Assembly (NCBI GenBank): GCA_002292185.1
Contig: DBBL01000074.1
Span: 1 to 10,610, forward strand
Source: Akkermansiaceae bacterium UBA985
GTDB lineage: Bacteria > Verrucomicrobiota > Verrucomicrobiia > Verrucomicrobiales > Akkermansiaceae
Length of the DNA: 10,610 nt
Reading direction: 5' to 3'
Below are positions 6,066-10,610 of this stretch, piece by piece. Every line of letters begins with the position of its first letter. Position 1 is the first letter of the stretch. The notes beneath the pieces were generated by a model that was not told the DNA's origin, did not search any database, and was given only the letters and a program-made list of their open reading frames with translations. The position numbers and the translations under genes are program-made.

Positions 6066-7004
6066 TTACCGCGGGATGGTAGTTTGCAGCACGATTGAAT
6101 CAGCAGCTGCGCGCAGGGCTTGGCTTGCTCGGGGCAGTAGCAACATATCGCCTTCTTGATGAGTTCTGCCGTCGCTGGATTCGAGCTCGCCACTGACAAC
6201 GGTGATGATAGAGAAACGTTCCTGGTCGGGGTTGCCAAGCATAGTGCCTGTAGAGAGATTCAAGCGATCAACATGAAAGTAGGGGCAGGTAGCCAGTGTG
6301 TTGCCATTAGGCTCATCCATCCCTGGCTCGACATCGGAGAAGTCGATGCAACGTATCGATTGCTCGACATGGAGGTCACGCGGCACGCCATCCAGACCCA
6401 TCCGATTCCAGTCAAACACTCGGTATGTGGTGTCCGAGTTTTGTTGGATTTCGTAGATGACGAGGCCGGCGCCAATGGCATGTAGCCGCCCCGAGGGAAT
6501 AAAAATAGAATCGCCACGCTGGGGCGTAATACTATGAACGGCCTGATCGACGCTGCCTTTCTCGATGGCATCTTGGAAGTCGGCTTTAGTAATGCCGGCC
6601 TTCAGTCCCACATAGAGTTGAGCACCTGGGAGCGCGTCGGCAATATACCACATTTCTGTTTTGGCTTCTCCTCCGAGCTCTGAGGCGATTTCCGCGGGCG
6701 GGTGGACTTGGATGGAGAGCTTATCACGAGCATCCAATATTTTGATTAGCAGAGGAAAGCGGGGAGAGTCTTCAAATCCGGATCCGAAAATTTCCTCACG
6801 GCTGTTTTGCCAGAGCTCATTGAGTGAAGTGCCCTTCATCGGCCCATGGTTGACAATGGATTGTTCAGCAGGCCGATCGCTCATCTCCCACGCTTCGCCA
6901 TAAGGAGTGCCGGCAGCTGGGAGTTCTCTTTCGAAAATCTTCTCTAGCTCACGCCCGCCCCAGACACGCTCCATGTAGAGGGGTTTGAAGGTAATAACAT
7001 GCAT
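6066..7004 (-). CDS. manA: Class I mannose-6-phosphate isomerase (small, zinc-dependent)
   Basis: The enzyme interconverts mannose-6-phosphate and fructose-6-phosphate, feeding mannose into glycolysis or supplying GDP-mannose for glycans. The 312-residue cupin protein matches the short bacterial class I type (as in Bacillus ManA/YvyI) rather than the roughly 390-residue E. coli form. Zinc-ligand positions are visible: Q99 and H101 in SIQVHPP, E117 in KTEMWY and H175 in SGRLHAIG. Other family marks are VWGGREL (14-20), YGEAWEMSDRP (35-45), FPLLIKILDA (83-92), and YEIQQNSDTTYRVFDWNR in the second cupin. The ATG at 7002-7004 places MHVITFKP before the conserved VWGG, as usual. An AGGA lies only about 1-2 nt upstream, too close for a normal ribosome-binding site. 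The gene diverges from the ABC ATPase gene across 82 bp. No other sugar gene is nearby. Confidence 0.95.
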   Translation of the reverse strand: MHVITFKPLYMERVWGGRELEKIFERELPAAGTPYGEAWEMSDRPAEQSIVNHGPMKGTSLNELWQNSREEIFGSGFEDSPRFPLLIKILDARDKLSIQVHPPAEIASELGGEAKTEMWYIADALPGAQLYVGLKAGITKADFQDAIEKGSVDQAVHSITPQRGDSIFIPSGRLHAIGAGLVIYEIQQNSDTTYRVFDWNRMGLDGVPRDLHVEQSIRCIDFSDVEPGMDEPNGNTLATCPYFHVDRLNLSTGTMLGNPDQERFSIITVVSGELESSDGRTHQEGDMLLLPRASQALRAAADSIVLQTTIPR

Positions 7005-7026
7005 GTCCTAAGACATAGCTAAGACA
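7003..7026. repeat. Phased direct repeat CTAAGACA x2 and overlapping dyad at the manA start
   Basis: CTAAGACA occurs at 7008-7015 and again at 7019-7026, with start-to-start spacing of 11 bp, about one helical turn. The first copy also lies in a dyad, ATGTC-CTAA-GACAT (7003-7016), which overlaps the manA start codon. This arrangement is compatible with a regulator binding two sites on one face of DNA in the divergent manA/ABC region. No regulator can be named and chance is possible with 8-mers. Confidence 0.3.
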
Positions 7027-7062
7027 GTTCATTGTTCCAATAATAACTGAGAAAAATATTCG

Positions 7063-7078
7063 TATCTGTAGTCAGATA
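7063..7078. repeat. Inverted repeat TATCTG-TAGT-CAGATA upstream of the ABC ATPase
   Basis: A perfect 6-bp dyad with a 4-nt spacer ends 8 bp before the ATG at 7087. In the mRNA it would make a hairpin exactly where a ribosome would load; in DNA it could be an operator. No T-tract follows, so it is not a terminator. No clear -35/-10 pair was found for the ABC gene in the 82-bp divergent gap. Confidence 0.35.
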
Positions 7079-7086
7079 GACTATTT

Positions 7087-7800
7087 ATGTGCATGGACAA
7101 CTCGATGGCTCAGAGCGCCAATCTCGCATGGATCAAAGCGGAAAACCTGCACCGTGGATACTCGGTGGGTAAAAAGCGCATCGAGGTGCTGCATGGGATT
7201 GATTTGCAGATTCAACGAGGTGAAAAAGTGTTTCTCTGTGGGCCGAGTGGAGCTGGTAAGACAACACTGATGTATATTCTTGCTGGGCTTGAGCAGCCTG
7301 AACAGGGCAAGGTATGGGTTGATGGGCAAAACCTCTATGCATTGTCCCGCCGGCAGCAGGCCCGAGTGCGAAACAAATGGATGTCCTATATTTTTCAGAA
7401 CTATTACCTGATGCCCGAGTTGACGGCATTGGAAAATGTCATGGTGCCAGCCATGATCAGCGGTAAAGACTCGGTGGATAAGGCAAGAGAGTCACTGGAG
7501 CGTGTGGGCCTAGGGAATAGAATCGATCATTTGCCGGCCGAGCTCAGTGGTGGTGAACAGCAGCGCGTTGCCATTGCCCGTGCCTTGGTCAATTCGCCGC
7601 AAGTTATTTTTGCCGACGAACCGACAGGGAACCTAGACTCCCGCAATGGTGCGCAGGTGATGGAGATGCTTTTGGCGTTGTCCGCTGAGGATGGTGCCAC
7701 GCTGGTAGTGGTCACCCATGACGAGGCTTTAGCGGTAAATGGAGATCGGAAATTGGTTATCAAAGACGGGGTGATCTCAGAGGATGCTGTCATCGCTTGA
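7087..7800 (+). CDS. ABC transporter ATP-binding protein, LolD/MacB/FtsE-type
   Basis: This is a 237-residue nucleotide-binding subunit that should power an inner-membrane ABC complex. All motifs are intact: Walker A GPSGAGKTT (52-60), Q-loop Gln104 in IFQNYYLMPELTALENV, signature LSGGEQQR (153-160), Walker B VIFADEP (173-179), D-loop GNLD and H-loop His211 in VVTHD. The segment FQNYYLMPELTALENVMVPAM is typical of the LolD/MacB/YknY group, which works with FtsX-like permeases in lipoprotein release, efflux or envelope-stress roles. No such permease is adjacent: manA diverges upstream and ilvE follows 85 bp downstream. The partner must be encoded elsewhere. The start is uncertain: ATG codons at 7087, 7093 and 7105 are all in frame and none has a Shine-Dalgarno sequence, so up to six N-terminal residues are in doubt. 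Substrate is unknown. Confidence 0.9.
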   Translation: MCMDNSMAQSANLAWIKAENLHRGYSVGKKRIEVLHGIDLQIQRGEKVFLCGPSGAGKTTLMYILAGLEQPEQGKVWVDGQNLYALSRRQQARVRNKWMSYIFQNYYLMPELTALENVMVPAMISGKDSVDKARESLERVGLGNRIDHLPAELSGGEQQRVAIARALVNSPQVIFADEPTGNLDSRNGAQVMEMLLALSAEDGATLVVVTHDEALAVNGDRKLVIKDGVISEDAVIA

Positions 7801-7850
7801 AAAATTGCGTTTTCATGATGCTCAATTCATGCTTTAAACCGCTGCGCGCA

Positions 7851-7879
7851 TTGATAACTTGCAAACCATTAAATACTAA
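7851..7879 (+). promoter_or_regulatory. Weak candidate promoter for ilvE
   Basis: TTGATA (7851-7856, five of six -35 bases) is followed after 17 bp by TACTAA (7874-7879, only three of six -10 bases); AATACT at 7872-7877 is a better -10 but at 15 bp spacing. The ilvE ATG is at 7886, so either choice would start RNA at or very near the start codon and give a leaderless or near-leaderless mRNA. Confidence is low because the -10 match is poor. Confidence 0.2.
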
Positions 7880-7885
7880 CTCCGC

Positions 7886-8764
7886 ATGAGTGACTCACAA
7901 AAAATCTGGTTGGACGGCCAAATGTTGGATGAATCTGAAGCTAAAATTTCAGTATTCGATCACGGCCTGCTGTATGGTGATGGGATTTTTGAAGGCATTC
8001 GTTGCTACAACGGGCGTGTTTTTCGTCTGGTGGAACACGTTGAGCGTTTGTTTTTGTCTGCGCGCGCTATCCTACTCGATATGCCGTGGACCGAGCAGGA
8101 GGTGTGTGACATTGTCTGTGATACGATCCGTGCTAATAATTTGACGGATGGTTATATCCGTTTGGTGGTAACTCGCGGTAGCGGTGGTCTAGGCCTCAAT
8201 CCTTACCTATGCAAAAGGCCTTCGATGTTCTGTATTGCAGCTTCAATCCAGCTCTACCCTGAGGAGTATTACGAAAAAGGCCTAGAGTTGATTACCTGCT
8301 CTACGCGTCGCCCAAGTCATGCGACCTTAAGCCCGCAGGTGAAGTCATTGAACTACCTCAACAACATTATGGCGAAAGTCGAATGTATTAAGGCAGGGGT
8401 GATGGAGGGTCTCATGCTCAATGATGCGGGAACGGTTGCTGAGTGCACAGGCGATACCGTTTTCATTGTCAAAAAGGGTGTTATTGTTACTCCAAAGATT
8501 ACTGATGGAGCCCTTGATGGGATTACCAGAGGGGTGATCTTTGATCTTTGTGATCGCTTTGATATTGAGCTTATCGAAGATACGATTACTCGTTACGATG
8601 TTTATACCGCAGATGAAGTTTTCCTGACGGGAACGGCAGCTGAAGTTATTCCTGTGGTTAAGGTAGATGACCGTCCTATAGGTAATGGTGAGCCTGGTGA
8701 AGTCTTCAGGAAGATGTTGGCTGGATTCCGCGAGGAGGCGGGTACTACAGGCACACAAATCTAG
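7886..8764 (+). CDS. ilvE: Branched-chain amino acid aminotransferase (class IV PLP enzyme)
   Basis: The enzyme transfers the amino group between glutamate and the 2-oxo acids of leucine, isoleucine and valine, the last step of their synthesis. The 292-residue protein has the fold-type IV signature: FDHGLLYGDGIFEGIRCYNG (24-43), HVERLFLSA (51-59), YIRLVVTRG (90-98), PLP lysine K153 in PQVKSLNYLNNI, and E186 in VAECTGDTVFIV, which should bind the pyridine nitrogen. TDGALDGITRG and EVFLTGTAAEVIPV complete the cofactor site. The YGDGIFEGIR pattern is that of the short IlvE type; D-alanine aminotransferase and aminodeoxychorismate lyase are related alternatives but fit less well. The ATG at 7886 gives the usual few residues before the first strand. 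It lies 85 bp after the ABC ATPase gene and 47 bp before ppk2. Confidence 0.93.
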   Translation: MSDSQKIWLDGQMLDESEAKISVFDHGLLYGDGIFEGIRCYNGRVFRLVEHVERLFLSARAILLDMPWTEQEVCDIVCDTIRANNLTDGYIRLVVTRGSGGLGLNPYLCKRPSMFCIAASIQLYPEEYYEKGLELITCSTRRPSHATLSPQVKSLNYLNNIMAKVECIKAGVMEGLMLNDAGTVAECTGDTVFIVKKGVIVTPKITDGALDGITRGVIFDLCDRFDIELIEDTITRYDVYTADEVFLTGTAAEVIPVVKVDDRPIGNGEPGEVFRKMLAGFREEAGTTGTQI

Positions 8765-8811
8765 TGCTTTCTCTCTTGCCATGATATGGCTGGCTCGGTG
8801 ATACTGGGCTT

Positions 8812-9633
8812 ATGCCAGTTAAAGGAGCGTTAGAAAAGTATTTGGTCAAGCCGGGGCAAAAATTAAATCTCGCTAAACGAGAAACGGATGACAAATCGCT
8901 CTTCGATGGTAATAAGGATGAGCACGAGCCTTTTCTGAAACAGCTCAGAGAGGATCTCAAGATTCAGCAAAATCACCTCTATGCTGAAAACAAGCACCGC
9001 TTACTAGTAGTCATCCAGGCGATGGACACAGGCGGTAAGGATGGCACGGTGAAAAGTGTTTTTTCTGATGTGGATCCACAGGGCATTCATGTGGAGCCTT
9101 TCAAAAAGCCGTCTGAGGACGAGTTGGCAAGAGACTTCTTATGGCGTGTTCATGCAAAGGTGCCGCGCAATGGTCAGATTGTGGTATTTAACCGCAGCCA
9201 TTATGAAGATATTCTCGCAGTAAGAGTGAAAAATATTTTCCCGAAGTCGGTTTGGGAACCGCGCTACCAGCATATTGTTGATTTTGAGCGAATGTTAGCT
9301 GACGAGGGTACAACGATTGTTAAAATTTTTCTGCATATCTCTAAAGACGAACAGAAAGAACGATTGCAGTCGCGTTTAGATAATGTGGTCAAGCACTGGA
9401 AGTTTAATCCCGATGACTTGAAGGACCGGGCACGTTGGGATGACTTCCAAGGTGTCTACGAGGACCTCATAGAGAAAACATCAACCGAGTCTGCTCCATG
9501 GTATATCGTGCCGGCAGATCGAAAATGGTATCGCAACCTTGTCGTTGCTCGTATCATCGTCGATACGCTGAAGGATCTTGATATGAAGTTCCCCATTGCC
9601 GACTGGATGGCTGAAGATATCGTAATTGATTAG
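8812..9633 (+). CDS. ppk2: Polyphosphate kinase 2 family protein (class III-like nucleotide phosphotransferase)
   Basis: PPK2 enzymes move phosphate between polyphosphate and nucleotides, mostly making ATP or GTP from ADP, GDP or AMP. The 273-residue single-domain protein shows Walker A AMDTGGKDGT (70-79, Lys76), the PPK2 Walker B region FNRSHYEDILAVRV (126-139) and the lid region around RARWDDFQGVYEDLI (206-220), then APWYIVPADRKWYRNL. The NRSHYED form, with SDVDPQGIHVEPFKKPSEDELARDFLWR, is that of PPK2 class III rather than class I (where NRS-YNRA-like sequences are usual). Class III enzymes can phosphorylate both AMP and ADP, so a role in ATP recovery is inferred. The ATG at 8812 gives a normal N-terminal helix. 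No Shine-Dalgarno sequence is seen. The yjbQ-like gene begins at its stop codon, implying translational linkage. No ppk1 or ppx gene is nearby. Confidence 0.93.
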   Translation: MPVKGALEKYLVKPGQKLNLAKRETDDKSLFDGNKDEHEPFLKQLREDLKIQQNHLYAENKHRLLVVIQAMDTGGKDGTVKSVFSDVDPQGIHVEPFKKPSEDELARDFLWRVHAKVPRNGQIVVFNRSHYEDILAVRVKNIFPKSVWEPRYQHIVDFERMLADEGTTIVKIFLHISKDEQKERLQSRLDNVVKHWKFNPDDLKDRARWDDFQGVYEDLIEKTSTESAPWYIVPADRKWYRNLVVARIIVDTLKDLDMKFPIADWMAEDIVID

Positions 9634-9637
9634 CATT

Positions 9638-10057
9638 GTGAGTGCCTACTCAGAGGAGTTTTCCATACGAACTCAGGGGAAGGGGACCTACGAGATCACT
9701 GACCAGGTGGCCCACGCCGTGGCAGGGGCTGGGGTGGAGACGGGGACCGTTACCGTGTTTGTGCAGCATACGAGTGCTAGTCTGGTGATTATGGAAAATG
9801 CAGATCCGACGGCGAGGACAGACTTAGAGGCGTTTTTTGATCACCTAGTTCCAGAGGATACGCCTTATTTTGTGCATACCTATGAAGGTTCTGATGATAT
9901 GCCGTCCCACATCAGAATGGCTCTGACTCGCACCAGTGAAGTGATCCCCGTGATTCGTGGGAGAATGACACTAGGGACTTGGCAGGGGATCTTTCTGTTT
10001 GAACACCGACGCGCCGCGCACAAGCGGCTCATTAGCGTGGTGGTGCAAGGTGACTAA
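9638..10057 (+). CDS. yjbQ: YjbQ/UPF0047 family protein (secondary thiamine-phosphate synthase enzyme)
   Basis: This small conserved cytoplasmic protein belongs to the YjbQ (UPF0047) family; E. coli YjbQ shows weak thiamine-phosphate synthase activity, and the true physiological role remains unclear. Conserved family blocks, numbered from GTG 9638, are VQHTSASL (42-49), ENADP (53-57), YEGSDDMPSHI (82-92), IRGRMTLGTWQGIFLFEHR (106-124) and a VVVQGD end. The length, 139 residues, matches E. coli YjbQ (138). The GTG at 9638 lies 4 bp after the ppk2 stop and aligns with the family N-terminus. A TTG at 9626 would add four residues and overlap ppk2 by 8 bp. Neither start has a ribosome-binding site, so reinitiation after ppk2 is plausible. 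No thiamine gene is nearby. Confidence 0.9.
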   Translation: MSAYSEEFSIRTQGKGTYEITDQVAHAVAGAGVETGTVTVFVQHTSASLVIMENADPTARTDLEAFFDHLVPEDTPYFVHTYEGSDDMPSHIRMALTRTSEVIPVIRGRMTLGTWQGIFLFEHRRAAHKRLISVVVQGD

Positions 10058-10098
10058 TGGAGCGCGTGACGTTGATGCACTGACTTGAGGCAGAGAAT

Positions 10099-10610
10099 CT
10101 ATTTTAAGGTGCGGTAATTTTCATTTCTGAGCGTCACACCGAGAGTGTCCAAATGCTCAAGTAAGGGCATGACGATTTTACGCGTAGAGTCCAGATGTTG
10201 GCGTAGCTCACTGGCAGTAGCTTGTCCATGGCTTGAAATGAAGGTTTTTACCTTTTGAGTCGCGGCATCGAGCGCAGCAGAGGTAATGACGATCTTCGGG
10301 TCTAGTTCAACCACTTGACCAGAGCGGATGAGAAACTTCATCGCCTGGTCCTGTGCGGGTGTGTTGATGAGGTCTGATTTGTTGGGTGGGTTAAGGCCCG
10401 TTTGATCAAGCTGTGTGACGATTGATTGGGCAATCTTTTCGATCTCATCTGGGAGTGTCAGCCGGTGGTTCGGGTGAGCGACGGCTTGTCCGCTACCTTG
10501 ATAGCCTTTGGTGCCCAGCGTAGTGATGAGGAGCTCTAAGACCTCTTCAGGGCAGTCGATTTCCTTTTGTAGGTTATCGAGCGGCATACTGGGTAGGTCT
10601 GGGTGTTGTT
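10099..10610 (-). CDS. selB: Selenocysteine-specific elongation factor SelB, C-terminal fragment (gene continues beyond window)
   Basis: SelB carries Sec-tRNA to UGA codons next to a SECIS hairpin. Only the last 170 residues are visible; the frame stays open at the right edge, so the internal ATG at 10585-10587 is not the real start and the GTPase domains lie outside. What is seen fits the tandem winged-helix domains that bind SECIS RNA: HRLTLPDEIEKIAQSIVTQL, then AMKFLIRSGQVVELDPKIVIT with ALDAATQKVKTFISSHG, and a final domain ATASELRQHLDSTRKIVMPLLEHLDTLGVTLRNENYRTL. The last segment corresponds to the family pattern of an SRK-like motif before PLLE-hydrophobic-D and a closing GVTxR strand; here STRK replaces the common TSRK. 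It converges with yjbQ, with 41 bp between the stop codons and no clear terminator. The lack of the GTPase region keeps some doubt. Confidence 0.82.
   Translation of the reverse strand, partial: QHPDLPSMPLDNLQKEIDCPEEVLELLITTLGTKGYQGSGQAVAHPNHRLTLPDEIEKIAQSIVTQLDQTGLNPPNKSDLINTPAQDQAMKFLIRSGQVVELDPKIVITSAALDAATQKVKTFISSHGQATASELRQHLDSTRKIVMPLLEHLDTLGVTLRNENYRTLK

Noticed and set aside
5903..6238. 111-codon minus-strand frame covering the end of manA and part of the gap
   Set aside because: Most of it is out of frame within the conserved second cupin of ManA, and its extension into the gap coincides with hairpins rather than a protein motif.
8345..8782. 145-codon minus-strand reading frame opposite ilvE
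   Set aside because: Antisense to the PLP-binding half of a well-conserved aminotransferase, with no recognisable motif.
1..10610. Mobile elements, CRISPR arrays, tRNA or rRNA genes
   Set aside because: No transposase or integrase motif, no regularly spaced repeats and no tRNA-like cloverleaf was seen on either strand; genes are conserved housekeeping types.

Overview
The window is a conserved housekeeping stretch from a Gram-negative bacterium. It most resembles the Verrucomicrobiota or a related PVC lineage. That is inference from three things: the style of the Rho and LepA proteins, a predicted lipoprotein implying an outer membrane, and the absence of a clear Shine-Dalgarno sequence at all ten visible start codons. 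I see no insertion sequence, prophage, CRISPR array, tRNA or rRNA.

Left arm (1-7004) is all on the minus strand. In transcription order it holds a small class I mannose-6-phosphate isomerase (manA), a gene-free stretch of about 490 bp, transcription terminator Rho (rho), translation factor LepA/EF-4 (lepA), a short RlpA-like lipoprotein (rlpA), a PPP-family metallophosphatase, and a class I DAHP synthase (aroG-like) cut by the window edge. The genes from rho to aroG are 51-81 bp apart and could be one long transcript, though each gap is large enough for a separate promoter.

Right arm (7087-10057) is on the plus strand and diverges from manA. It holds a LolD/MacB-type ABC ATPase with no permease beside it, a branched-chain aminotransferase (ilvE-like), a class III-type polyphosphate kinase 2, and a YjbQ-family protein that abuts or overlaps the ppk2 end. 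The C-terminal part of SelB, the selenocysteine elongation factor, converges from the right edge on the minus strand.

Most genes are ordinary core genes. The parts worth a second look are around rho. The protein has a 117-residue Asn/Arg/Gly/Lys/Asp-rich N-terminal tail and an altered Q-loop. Its upstream region has a C-rich, G-poor segment like a Rho-utilisation site, which fits autoregulation, plus a cluster of hairpins whose arms could pair in alternative ways. The manA/ABC divergent region also carries a helically phased direct repeat and two small dyads. I found no convincing wholly new gene system.
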